Origin: an uncultured Lachnospiraceae bacterium
Lineage (GTDB): Bacteria > Bacillota > Clostridia > Lachnospirales > Lachnospiraceae
Direction: 5' to 3'
NCBI GenBank assembly: GCA_947632555.1
Contig: CANRPU010000021.1
Location: 1 to 41,614 of the forward strand
DNA: 41,614 nucleotides
The notes beneath the pieces were generated by a model. It saw only the letters and a list, made by a program, of their open reading frames with translations, ran no database searches and was not told the origin of the DNA. Within the stretch, counting starts at the first letter, position 1, and each line of letters opens with the position of its first letter. The translations under genes and the position numbers were made by a program. Below are positions 15,349-22,876 of the stretch, one piece after another.

Positions 15349-16061
15349 ATCCAGCCGCCGTCAATGGAGATGATCTGTCCCGTCATGTAAGCCGGCGCGT
15401 GGATGATCTGCCATGCCAGTTCGGCTACCTCTTCGGGGGTGCCGCATCTGTCCGCGGGGATCGCGGCTGTGATGGCGGCGGTTTCTTCAGGGCTCAGACG
15501 GGCGTTCATGGCGGTGTCGATAAAGCCGGGAGCGAGGGCGTTGACCTGGATGTTGCTGGGCGCGAGCTCTTTGGCCAGCGCTCTGGTGAACGCGTTGACG
15601 GCGCCTTTGGATGCGGAGTAAGCCGTTTCCATGGAAGCGCCGGCCTGCCCCCAGACGGAGGAGATATTGAGGATGCGGCCCGCCTGCCTTTGCACCATGG
15701 CGGGGATGGCCAGCCGGCAGGTATAAAAACAGGCGTTGAGATTGGTGTCCATGATCTGCTGCCAGTCCGAAGGGGACATTTCGGAGAGCAGTCCGAAGTA
15801 GGAGCGGCCCGCGTTGTTGATCAGCGCGTCGGGAGCCGGTATCCGGGAGAACAGCTTTTCCACCTCTTCATAACGGCCCATATCGCAGACGAAAGCGTCA
15901 CAGGGAACCGAACAGGTCTGTTCCAGTTCGGTTTTCAACGCGAAAAGGGAGTCTTTGTCCTGTGAGCAGGTGATGACGGGATGCCAGCCGCGGGATGCGA
16001 AAACGCGGGCGGCAGCGGCGCCGATGCCTCTGGAAGCGCCGGTGATCAATATGGTTTTCAT
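15345..16061 (-). CDS. Short-chain dehydrogenase/reductase (FabG-like)
   Basis: This 238-residue NAD(P)H-dependent oxidoreductase begins ILITGASRGIGAAAARVFAS (TGxxxGIG cofactor loop) and has NNAG near residue 85, the catalytic Ser in NISSVWGQ, and the YSASK pair, with the C-terminal MTGQIISIDGGWI. It resembles 3-oxoacyl-ACP reductase, but it stands alone without fab genes, so the substrate cannot be assigned. The start follows AGGAGGGCAATCC; a TATAAT lies at 16098-16093 on the minus strand without a good -35. It is convergent with the CorC-like gene and the two stop codons overlap. It is divergent from the thioredoxin reductase-like gene. Confidence 0.9.
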   Translation of the reverse strand: MKTILITGASRGIGAAAARVFASRGWHPVITCSQDKDSLFALKTELEQTCSVPCDAFVCDMGRYEEVEKLFSRIPAPDALINNAGRSYFGLLSEMSPSDWQQIMDTNLNACFYTCRLAIPAMVQRQAGRILNISSVWGQAGASMETAYSASKGAVNAFTRALAKELAPSNIQVNALAPGFIDTAMNARLSPEETAAITAAIPADRCGTPEEVAELAWQIIHAPAYMTGQIISIDGGWI

Positions 16062-16214
16062 GGATTGCCCTCCTGATAAGATTCTTTACAAGATTATACT
16101 ATATTTTTTCCGGGACCGCTACAGAAGCGGAGCAGATTTTAACAGGAATGAGGATGGGCGGATATGGGCATTACTAGGAAAAGATAAGATGCTCAGCGCG
16201 GATGGGAGGACGGT

Positions 16215-17123
16215 ATGTACGATTTGATCATTGTAGGAGCGGGACCGGCGGGAATGAGCGCGGCCATATACGGGGCGCGGGCCGGCATGGAACTGCTGGT
16301 CATGGAAAAAAAGCCCATGTGCGGCGGACAGGTCCTGGATACTTATGAAGTGGACAACTATCTGGGTATACCCGGCATCAACGGCTATGACCTGGGCACG
16401 CGATTTCGGGAACACGGTGAGAAGCTGGGAGTGCCGATAAAAGAAGAGGAAGTGCTGGCCGTAGAAGATGCGGGCAGCGTGAAACGGGTGCGGACTGCGT
16501 CCGGCGTTTATGAGGCCAGAGCGCTGATCTGGGCAGCAGGCGCGCGGCATGCCAGGCTGGGCGTGGAAGGCGAAACGGAACTGGCCGGGAAAGGAGTGTC
16601 CTACTGCGCCGTCTGTGACGGCGCGTTTTACCGGGGCAGGACCACGGCGGTAGTGGGCGGCGGGGATGCCGCGGCGGAAGACGCGGTCTTTCTGGCGAGG
16701 TTCTGTGAAAAAGTATATCTGATCCACAGGCGGGACAGTCTGCGGGCAGCGAAAAGTCTGCAGAAGAAGCTGGCGGAGCTGCCGAATGTGGAGATACTGT
16801 GGAATACCGTTGTACAAAAGATCGCCGGCGGAGAAAATGTAGAGGAGCTGGTTTTGCGGACCGCTTCGGGAGAAGAAAGCAGCCTGCGGGCGCAGGGCGT
16901 GTTTATCGCGGTAGGGATCCGTCCGGATACGGAGGCGGTCAGAGATCTGGTGGAATGTGATGAGAACGGCTATATTCTGGCCGGGGAAGACTGCGTGACC
17001 ACCGCATCCGGTATTTTCGCGGCGGGGGACGTGCGAAAGAAGCCGCTCAGACAGATCATTACCGCGGCGGCGGACGGAGCCAACGCCGTGGCCTCCGCGG
17101 AAGGGTTTCTCCTGTCCTTTTAG
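16215..17123 (+). CDS. trxB: Thioredoxin reductase (NAD(P)H flavoprotein)
   Basis: This 302-residue FAD enzyme passes electrons to thioredoxin-like proteins. IIVGAGPAGMSAA is the FAD-binding loop, CAVCDG (Cys131 and Cys134) is the redox pair, VVGGGDAAAEDAVFLA is the NAD(P)H-binding loop and IFAAGDVR is the C-terminal FAD contact. The ATG follows GGGAGGACGGT. HRRDSLRAAKSLQKK has the basic residues that in NADPH-dependent members bind the 2' phosphate, though some clostridial relatives use ferredoxin or NADH. No thioredoxin gene is adjacent. A terminator follows directly. Confidence 0.92.
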   Translation: MYDLIIVGAGPAGMSAAIYGARAGMELLVMEKKPMCGGQVLDTYEVDNYLGIPGINGYDLGTRFREHGEKLGVPIKEEEVLAVEDAGSVKRVRTASGVYEARALIWAAGARHARLGVEGETELAGKGVSYCAVCDGAFYRGRTTAVVGGGDAAAEDAVFLARFCEKVYLIHRRDSLRAAKSLQKKLAELPNVEILWNTVVQKIAGGENVEELVLRTASGEESSLRAQGVFIAVGIRPDTEAVRDLVECDENGYILAGEDCVTTASGIFAAGDVRKKPLRQIITAAADGANAVASAEGFLLSF

Positions 17124-17146
17124 AAAAGAAGAATAAAATGTTACAG

Positions 17147-17185
17147 AAATGCGGATTTTTTAAAAAATTAAAAATCCGCATTTTT
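17147..17185 (+). terminator. Terminator after trxB
   Basis: A long stem: AAATGCGGATTTTT (17147-17160) with AAAAATCCGCATTT (17170-17183), a 9-base loop and a T run. Both arms are A/T-rich at the loop side. Confidence 0.9.
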
Positions 17186-17221
17186 GCGTTGTTTTTTGGA
17201 ATTTTTTTATGCTTTCCGGTG

Positions 17222-17250
17222 TTGACAAAGGAAGGATACTGTGCTATATT
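17222..17250 (+). promoter_or_regulatory. Promoter of the SH3/NlpC-P60 hydrolase gene
   Basis: TTGACA at 17222-17227 and TATATT at 17245-17250 with 17-base spacing and extended -10 TGC. A 40-base leader with GGAGG precedes the start at 17299. Confidence 0.85.
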
Positions 17251-17298
17251 TTTTAATAGATTTAATAAGTTTGTAACAATTATTACGGAGGATGACAC

Positions 17299-18504
17299 AT
17301 GAATTACCGTAGTGTAAGGCTGGCGGCAGGTGTGCTGGCGGCAGCAGTTACATTTTCAGGATTGCAGATAAACGCGGCGGCTTCCAACAGGGTTTCTTCG
17401 GTTCTGCCTTCAGGCGGCGTAAACCTTTCTCTGGTCAAAGATACTTCTCTGGGAAGTCTGGAAACCGCTACTACCAGCGCGAACAGCAGGATCGAGGCCA
17501 CGGTGTCTGTCGCGGACATTCCGGATGCGGCAAGCGCTACCGCCCCGACCATGGGTGACCAGGAGGAAGCTTTCTTTAAGAACCTGGTGATCGCGCAGGT
17601 GCGCGATTATGTCAATGTCAGGAGCATACCCAGTGAACAGGGTGAGATCCTGGGCAAACTGTATGACGGTTCGGTAGGTACTTTTATCGCGGAAGAAAAC
17701 GGCTGGTATAAGATCACGTCCGGCAGCGTGACCGGATATGTAAAAGCGGAATACTGCGTCACCGGTGAGGAAGCCGTGGCGCTGGCAAAAGAAGTGGGGA
17801 CCAGGCTGGCAACCGTGACCACCACCACGCTTTACGTCAGAAAAGAGCCCACTACGGAATCTCCCGTGATCTCCATGGTGCCGGAGGGAGAAGATTTTCT
17901 GGTGCTGGAAGAAACCGAGGGCTGGGTAAAGATCAATGTGGAGGAAGGTGACGGCTGGGTATCCAAGGATTATGTAGATATCCAGACCGAATTTGTAGAA
18001 GCGGAGTCCAAAGAGGAAGAAGCGGCCCGTCTGGCCAAGGAAGCGGAAGAAAGAAGGAAGGCGCAGGAAGCCGCGAGAGCAAGTCAGGCAGCCGGCGCTT
18101 CCACGCAGGCTTCTCCCGCGGTCACCCAGCAGACCACCTACGCGGTGGGTGAGGGCAGTGAGCTGGGAGTGGCTGTGGCGGAGTACGCGCTGCAGTTTGT
18201 GGGAAATCCCTATGTGTATGGCGGCACCAGCCTGACCAACGGCGCGGACTGTTCCGGTTTTGTGATGAGCGTTTACGCGAACTTCGGCGTGAGCCTGCCG
18301 CACAGTTCCAAATCCGACAGAAGCCAGGGTTCCGCCGTAGACGGTCTGGCTAACGCGCAGCCCGGCGATCTGATCTGCTATTCGGGACATGTGGCGCTTT
18401 ATATCGGAAACGGACAGATCGTACACGCTTCCAACTCCAGGACCGGTATCATTGTTTCTAACGCGGATTATAAGAAGATTCTCGCGATCCGCCGTATTTT
18501 CTAA
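17299..18504 (+). CDS. Secreted SH3-domain NlpC/P60 peptidoglycan hydrolase
   Basis: This 401-residue exported cell-wall endopeptidase starts with a signal peptide (about residues 1-28, ending near QINAAAS). Two bacterial SH3 domains follow (about 95-155, VRDYVNVRSIPSEQGEIL, and about 170-225, TTLYVRKEPTTESPVISM), which bind the wall. A charged helical linker with Ala/Glu/Lys repeats comes next (about 235-270). The C-terminal NlpC/P60 domain has catalytic Cys318 in ADCSGFV, His364 in SGHVALYIG and the polar third residue around His376 in IVHAS. Such enzymes cut the gamma-D-Glu-diamino acid bond of the stem peptide. It is monocistronic, with promoter and terminator on both sides. Confidence 0.95.
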   Translation: MNYRSVRLAAGVLAAAVTFSGLQINAAASNRVSSVLPSGGVNLSLVKDTSLGSLETATTSANSRIEATVSVADIPDAASATAPTMGDQEEAFFKNLVIAQVRDYVNVRSIPSEQGEILGKLYDGSVGTFIAEENGWYKITSGSVTGYVKAEYCVTGEEAVALAKEVGTRLATVTTTTLYVRKEPTTESPVISMVPEGEDFLVLEETEGWVKINVEEGDGWVSKDYVDIQTEFVEAESKEEEAARLAKEAEERRKAQEAARASQAAGASTQASPAVTQQTTYAVGEGSELGVAVAEYALQFVGNPYVYGGTSLTNGADCSGFVMSVYANFGVSLPHSSKSDRSQGSAVDGLANAQPGDLICYSGHVALYIGNGQIVHASNSRTGIIVSNADYKKILAIRRIF

Positions 18505-18531
18505 AAATAATCGGAGAAATATCCGGAAACG

Positions 18532-18569
18532 AAAGGGCAGTCCGCGGGCTGCCCTTTAATTGTCTTTTT
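18532..18569 (+). terminator. Terminator of the NlpC/P60 gene
   Basis: AAAGGGCAG (18532-18540) pairs with CTGCCCTTT (18549-18557) around an 8-base loop; a T-rich stretch follows. Confidence 0.85.
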
Positions 18570-18650
18570 ATTTCTGGTTATTGTTTGATAATAAAAAAGG
18601 GAGAAAAACATCCTCCTGATTTTGTCCTTGTGCAAGATTCACAAAAGTTT

Positions 18651-18682
18651 GGAAACGCAAATAGAAAAAGTCGAAAACTGTA
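18651..18682 (+). repeat. Direct repeat, copy 1 (long intergenic region)
   Basis: GGAAACGC followed by AAAAAGTCGAAAAC and TGTA. A second copy with small changes is at 18848-18876, 197 bases downstream. Both copies flank the DnaA-box cluster. No function is known. Confidence 0.5.
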
Positions 18683-18699
18683 AAAACGGAGGTCTTTAC

Positions 18700-18834
18700 T
18701 TATCCACAGGCAAAAATCCCCAAAACTGGACAAAAGTCATTTATACACTGACTTATCCACATTGTCCACAGCTTTTTCGCGGGAAAACAGAGAAAAAAAG
18801 AAGTCAAAAGAAAGAACGGATGTTTTGTGAATTA
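18700..18834 (+). promoter_or_regulatory. Cluster of DnaA boxes in a 480-base intergenic region
   Basis: TTATCCACA, the perfect DnaA box, is present at 18700-18708 and 18753-18761. TTGTCCACA follows directly at 18762-18770. One-mismatch relatives are TTATACACT (18741-18749) and TGTGAATTA (18826-18834, reverse strand). The stretch downstream is A/T-rich. The region from 18570 to 18921 otherwise holds no gene. There is no dnaA, dnaN or gidA nearby, so this is not the usual place for the main origin; it could be a DnaA-controlled promoter, a titration site or a secondary origin. Confidence 0.6.
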
Positions 18835-18847
18835 TAAATAAAAATGT

Positions 18848-18876
18848 GGAAACGCGGAAAAAAGTCGAAATTTGTA
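18848..18876 (+). repeat. Direct repeat, copy 2 (long intergenic region)
   Basis: GGAAACGC, then GGAAAAAAGTCGAAA and TTTGTA; partner of 18651-18682. It ends at the TTGACA of the palindrome at 18877. Confidence 0.5.
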
Positions 18877-18954
18877 TTGACAATCTGAATGTCAAAAACA
18901 ACCAAATAAATGACTAAATTATTGCAAAAAACATCTTTGTCATGATATAATGAC
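18877..18954 (+). promoter_or_regulatory. Promoter of the HPF gene with two palindromes
   Basis: The best core promoter is TTGCAA (18922-18927) and TATAAT (18946-18951) with 18-base spacing and extended -10 TGA. GTCAT-N6-ATGAC (18939-18954) covers the -10. Upstream, TTGACA-N7-TGTCAA (18877-18895) is a second palindrome with no good -10 at the right distance, so it reads more like an operator than a promoter. Confidence 0.65.
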
Positions 18955-18986
18955 TATACAATAATTAACCGAAAGGGATGAGCGAC

Positions 18987-19514
18987 ATGAAATTTATTAT
19001 TTTAGGCAGAAACATTGATGTAACTCCGGGGCTTAAGTCCGCAGTAGAAGAAAAGATCGGCAAGCTGGAGAAGTACTTCACCCCTGATACGGAAGTGCAC
19101 GTTACCCTGAGCGTGGAAAAGGACAGACAAAAGATCGAAGTCACCATACCGGTGAAAGGAAGCATCATCCGTTCCGAGCAGGTGAGCAACGACATGTATG
19201 TTTCCATTGATTTAGTGGAAGAGATCATAGAAAGGCAGCTGAAGAAATATAAGACCAAGCTGGTGGACAAGCAGCAGGGGGCCGATTCCTTCAGCAGGCT
19301 TTTCACGGAAAACGATTATATGGACGATGAAGAGATCAAGATCGTCAGGACCAAAAAATTTGATATCAAACCCATGTATCCGGAAGACGCCTGCGTGCAG
19401 ATGGAGCTGCTGGGACACAGTTTCTATGTGTTCCATAACGCGGAAACCGGGCAGGTGAATGTAGTGTACAAGAGAAAAGGCGATACCTACGGGCTGATCG
19501 AGCCGGAAGAATAA
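18987..19514 (+). CDS. hpf: Ribosome hibernation promoting factor, long form
   Basis: This 175-residue protein dimerises and silences 70S ribosomes in stress or stationary phase. The N-terminal domain (MKFIILGRNIDVTPGLKSAV, then YVSIDLVEEIIERQLKKYK) is the RaiA/YfiA fold that binds the small subunit. A linker follows, and the C-terminal domain (VRTKKFDIKPMYPEDACVQMELLGHSFYVF) is the dimerisation part of long-form HPF. The ATG at 18987 is preferred because AAAGGG lies nine bases upstream and the family starts with this sequence. An ATG at 18978 would add only MSD and has no spacer. The gene is monocistronic; secA, its common neighbour, is absent here. Confidence 0.95.
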   Translation: MKFIILGRNIDVTPGLKSAVEEKIGKLEKYFTPDTEVHVTLSVEKDRQKIEVTIPVKGSIIRSEQVSNDMYVSIDLVEEIIERQLKKYKTKLVDKQQGADSFSRLFTENDYMDDEEIKIVRTKKFDIKPMYPEDACVQMELLGHSFYVFHNAETGQVNVVYKRKGDTYGLIEPEE

Positions 19515-19530
19515 AGGGTTTCAGATTTGG

Positions 19531-19559
19531 AAAGGGCATCCGTACAGGATGCCCTTTTT
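19531..19559 (+). terminator. Terminator of hpf
   Basis: AAAGGGCATCC (19531-19541), loop GTACA, GGATGCCCTTT (19547-19557), followed by TT. A perfect 11-base-pair stem. Confidence 0.92.
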
Positions 19560-19676
19560 GCGGTATGCTGCCCTGTCCTCTGTGGGAATAGTGCGCCTCT
19601 TCTTCTCATATACTGACAAGAGAGAAAAGCAGGAAACAAAAGAAACAGCTGCTTTGTTTGGGAGGTGCGGGTATCT

Positions 19677-20837
19677 ATGCAGACATACCGCATAAAAAAG
19701 TGGAGAATGGTAATGGCGGCGGAGGCAGTGCTGTGTCTGATCGCGATTACCGGCATCATCTGCGATAAAATAGAGGTCAGAAAAGAACGGGAGCCCCGTG
19801 TCAGCGAGGCGTCTTACGTGCCTGTGGAAGAAGCCGCGAAAGAGGCGGTCAGCGAGGGTTATATCAAGTGGGTGGATTTCGGTGTCAGTTACGATGCCCT
19901 GTGCGCCGCTTACCAGTGGGACGTGGATACATGGGGAAAACCTGTACATATTGACTGGGTGGAAATGCTGGCTTATCTGGGAGCCAGGTACGGAGGGGAT
20001 TTCGGCGCCTACGAAAAGCAGGTGGCCAAGGATATGAACCGGCTGGCGGAACAGCTCATCGAAGAAGGACGGACCATGGAGGAACTGACCGCGGATATGG
20101 AGTATTACGCCTATTACGAAGAGGCCTACCGGGCCGTTTTGGGCGGCATGGTGGGAGAATATGAGATCGCGGAAACCGATGAGCAGGGAAACCAGCAGTG
20201 GAAAAAAGTGTATGGGCTGAAGGCTTATTCGCCCATTGCCAAAGGCTTTGAATACAGCCACTACGCGGATTTCGGCAGCAGCCGCAGCTACGGCTATCAG
20301 CGGCAGCATCTGGGGCACGATATGATGGGGCAGGTGGGTACGCCCATCATCGCTGTGGAATCCGGTTATGTGGAGGCGCTTGGCTGGAATCAGTACGGGG
20401 GCTGGAGGATCGGGATCCGCAGTTTTGACGGCCGGCGCTATTACTATTACGCCCATCTGCGGCAGAACTACCCTTACGCGGAATGGCTGAAGGAAGGCAG
20501 CATCGTCACTGCCGGGGACGTGATCGGATATATGGGGCATACGGGGTACAGCACGGAAGAAAATGTAAACAATATTGAAGTAACGCATCTGCACTGGGGC
20601 ATGCAGCTGATCTTTGACGAGTCCCAGAAAGAGGGAAACAATGAGATCTGGATCGACGTGTATCCGCTGACGCAGTTTCTCTATAAGCACCGCAGCGAGG
20701 CGGTAAAAGTAGAGGGGACAAAGGAGTGGCGCCGGGTTTATGAAATGCGGGATCCGGCGGTGGAGGCTTATCAGGAGGCCGGCGGCCGCTTTACTCCCCC
20801 AGTCGGAAATGACGGCTCTGATCCAGACGCTCCTTAA
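19677..20837 (+). CDS. M23-family metallopeptidase, membrane-anchored
   Basis: This 386-residue protein has an N-terminal signal anchor (about residues 13-31, MVMAAEAVLCLIAITGIIC). An extracytoplasmic region of about 180 residues is Tyr- and Glu-rich. A C-terminal LytM/M23 zinc peptidase domain starts at about 210: RQHLGHDMMG gives the first His/Asp ligands, VESGYVEALGW and YYYYAHL are family strands, and THLHWGM carries the HxH ligand pair. It is expected to cut peptidoglycan or to be a SpoIIQ-like wall protein. The ATG at 19677 follows GGGAGGTG. Its last 47 bases overlap the end of rarA on the other strand. Confidence 0.9.
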   Translation: MQTYRIKKWRMVMAAEAVLCLIAITGIICDKIEVRKEREPRVSEASYVPVEEAAKEAVSEGYIKWVDFGVSYDALCAAYQWDVDTWGKPVHIDWVEMLAYLGARYGGDFGAYEKQVAKDMNRLAEQLIEEGRTMEELTADMEYYAYYEEAYRAVLGGMVGEYEIAETDEQGNQQWKKVYGLKAYSPIAKGFEYSHYADFGSSRSYGYQRQHLGHDMMGQVGTPIIAVESGYVEALGWNQYGGWRIGIRSFDGRRYYYYAHLRQNYPYAEWLKEGSIVTAGDVIGYMGHTGYSTEENVNNIEVTHLHWGMQLIFDESQKEGNNEIWIDVYPLTQFLYKHRSEAVKVEGTKEWRRVYEMRDPAVEAYQEAGGRFTPPVGNDGSDPDAP

Positions 20838-22125
20838 AGACGGCCTCTTCGCCTTCACCGGTGGGACGGTAATACCGTTTGTCCTTCAGACTTTCCGGAA
20901 GACAGGTCATGCGGGCGATCTTTTCCTTTGTGTCATGGGCGTAGACATAGCCCTCCCCGTAGCGCAGTTCGCTCATCAGAGCGGTGGGCGCGTTGCGGAT
21001 GACCAGGGGGACCGGCTCGGCCAGCATGGAAAGGGCGTCCGCCTTGGCTTCTTCGTAAGCGGTGTAGAGCGCGTTGGAACGCGGCGCCAGCGAAAGGTAG
21101 ACCACCGCGTGGGTCAGGTTTACGCTGCACTCCGGCATGCCGTTGAAGTGGCAGGCCTGGTAGGCGGCTACGGCGATCTGCAGCGCCTGGCTGTCCGCCA
21201 GACCGATATCCTCGCTGGCGAAACGGATCAGGCGGCGGGCAATATAGAGAGGGTCCTCGCCGGCTTCCAGCATACGGGCCAGCCAGTAAACAGCGGCGTC
21301 CGGATCGCTGTTGCGCATGGACTTGTGCAGGGCGGAGATCAGGTTGTAATGTTCTTCGCCGTTTTTGTCGTAGAGCAGCGACTTCTTTCCGAGGCACTGT
21401 TCCAGTATTTCCCGCGTCACGGTGATGGAGCCGTCGGATTGGATCTCCCCGTTTAAGATGGTCATTTCCAGCGTGTTCAGAGCGGAGCGGGCATCGCCGT
21501 CGGAAGCGGCCGCCATGGCGGAGAGCATATCCTCCTCTATATGGATAACGCTGTTTCCGAATCCCTTTTTGCTATGCAGGGCGTGGCGGAGCAGTTCTGT
21601 CAGTTCGGCCGTATCCAGGGCTTTCAGGACAAAAACTTTCAGGCGGGATAAAAGCGCGGCGTTGATCTCAAAAGAAGGATTTTCCGTGGTGGCGCCTATC
21701 AGGATGATGCTCCCTTTTTCCACATAGGGCAGAAAGGCGTCCTGCTGGGCTTTGTTAAAGCGGTGGATCTCGTCCACAAAGACCAGAGTACGGATGCCAT
21801 AGGCGCGGTTTTCTTCCGCCTGTTTCATGATCTCCTTGATCTCCTTGATGCCGCTGGTAACGGCGCTGAAATTGATAAAGCGGGATCTGGTACGGTTCGC
21901 GATAATGCGGGCCAGAGTGGTTTTGCCCACGCCGGGAGGCCCCCAGAAGATCATGGAAGAGATCAGGTCCCGTTCCAGCATCTGGCGCAGGGGTTTTCCG
22001 GGAGCCAGAAGATGCTTCTGTCCTATATATTCTGTCAGATCCTGGGGCCGGAGCCTGTCCGCCAGGGGCGCGGACAGCGGGGCGGCGGAAAAATTGTCAG
22101 AGTCAAAAAGAGAAAGCTGATCCAT
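20791..22125 (-). CDS. rarA: Replication-associated recombination protein A (RarA/MgsA AAA+ ATPase)
   Basis: This 444-residue AAA+ clamp-loader-like ATPase acts at stalled replication forks. WGPPGVGKTTLARIIA (about residues 61-76) is the Walker A loop, FVDEIHRFNKAQQDAFLP the Walker B, and GATTENPSFEINAALLSR the sensor 1 region. The C-terminal half has the RarA-specific SALHKSMRNSDPDAAVYWLARML and RFASEDIGLAD. The ATG at 22125 follows GAAAGGAG; an upstream in-frame start at 22155 is not supported. It starts 19 bases after the glycosyltransferase stop, so it is probably the last gene of the sugar transferase operon. Confidence 0.95.
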   Translation of the reverse strand: MDQLSLFDSDNFSAAPLSAPLADRLRPQDLTEYIGQKHLLAPGKPLRQMLERDLISSMIFWGPPGVGKTTLARIIANRTRSRFINFSAVTSGIKEIKEIMKQAEENRAYGIRTLVFVDEIHRFNKAQQDAFLPYVEKGSIILIGATTENPSFEINAALLSRLKVFVLKALDTAELTELLRHALHSKKGFGNSVIHIEEDMLSAMAAASDGDARSALNTLEMTILNGEIQSDGSITVTREILEQCLGKKSLLYDKNGEEHYNLISALHKSMRNSDPDAAVYWLARMLEAGEDPLYIARRLIRFASEDIGLADSQALQIAVAAYQACHFNGMPECSVNLTHAVVYLSLAPRSNALYTAYEEAKADALSMLAEPVPLVIRNAPTALMSELRYGEGYVYAHDTKEKIARMTCLPESLKDKRYYRPTGEGEEAVFKERLDQSRHFRLGE

Positions 22126-22144
22126 GTAAACTCCTTTCGGAAAT

Positions 22145-22876
22145 TTATTTCCCAAACAGAATCCTTTTCAGAAAACATCCCAGAAAGACTACGCGGTTGC
22201 GGAGCATTCTGGCGAAACCGTAGTGCCGCATACCGGAGTTGTTTCCTCCGTGCCTGCGGTAATAGAGCAGGGGCTTTTCGCAGAAACAGGATTTTTTGAA
22301 ATAAAAATCATTTAAGATCCCCAGCCACTGGTCATGCATTTCAATGGAGTCGGGAATGGGCAGCGCCCGAAACAAAAGTTCCCGGCGGAAAGCCATGCAG
22401 CAGCCGATATAGCTGTTTTTCCAGAGGTTTTTCCATACGCCGGCGCCGGAACGGCGGAAGGCGAAAAAGGACGCCATAACGGGATGCGAGATGTCCTCCG
22501 TAAATACCACGGCGTCATGGATCACCAGAGAGGCTTTCCGCGTCTGAAAGCAGCGCAGCACTTCCTTTACTTTGCCGGGGGCCCAGATATCGTCCTGGTC
22601 CGCCAGGAAAATATATCTGCCGTAACAGTGGCGCAGAGCGCATTCCACATTGGCTTTGATCCCGGCTCTGGGACCGGGGACCAGCCGGATGGGAACGGGG
22701 CCGGACGCGAATTCCTCTATGATCTTCAGGGTGCCGTCGCTGGAACCGTCATCGGAGATCACCAGCTCGTCTTCTTCGGTCAGCTGGGACAGGATGGAGG
22801 CAAGCTGCTCCCGCAGAAAGGCTTCTCCGTTACAGGTTGTCATGGCCACGGAGATCCGGATTTCTTCCGTTACCAT
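22145..22876 (-). CDS. Family 2 glycosyltransferase (short)
   Basis: This 243-residue enzyme has the GT-A fold of GT2: SVAMTTCNGEAFLREQLASI, then LVISDDGSSDGTL (nucleotide binding) and YIFLADQDDIW (DxD-like metal site). Cys and His are plentiful in the last third (SYIGCCMAFRRELL, MHDQWLGIL). Length and motifs match enzymes that add a sugar, often rhamnose, to polysaccharide repeat units. The start at 22876 follows GGGGGTGGAAATT and overlaps the upstream gene by seven bases; an alternative start is at 22891. It probably takes part in building the exopolysaccharide begun by the sugar transferase. Donor and acceptor are unknown. Confidence 0.88.
   Translation of the reverse strand: MVTEEIRISVAMTTCNGEAFLREQLASILSQLTEEDELVISDDGSSDGTLKIIEEFASGPVPIRLVPGPRAGIKANVECALRHCYGRYIFLADQDDIWAPGKVKEVLRCFQTRKASLVIHDAVVFTEDISHPVMASFFAFRRSGAGVWKNLWKNSYIGCCMAFRRELLFRALPIPDSIEMHDQWLGILNDFYFKKSCFCEKPLLYYRRHGGNNSGMRHYGFARMLRNRVVFLGCFLKRILFGK

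Noticed and set aside
18570..18986. Main chromosomal origin
   Set aside because: DnaA boxes are present, but none of dnaA, dnaN, recF, rpmH or gidA is nearby, so only a DnaA-binding region is claimed.
19521..20858. 445-codon antisense frame opposite the M23 gene
   Set aside because: It is the shadow of a real gene in a GC-biased reading frame; its translation has no domain, and it begins within rarA and ends in the hpf terminator.
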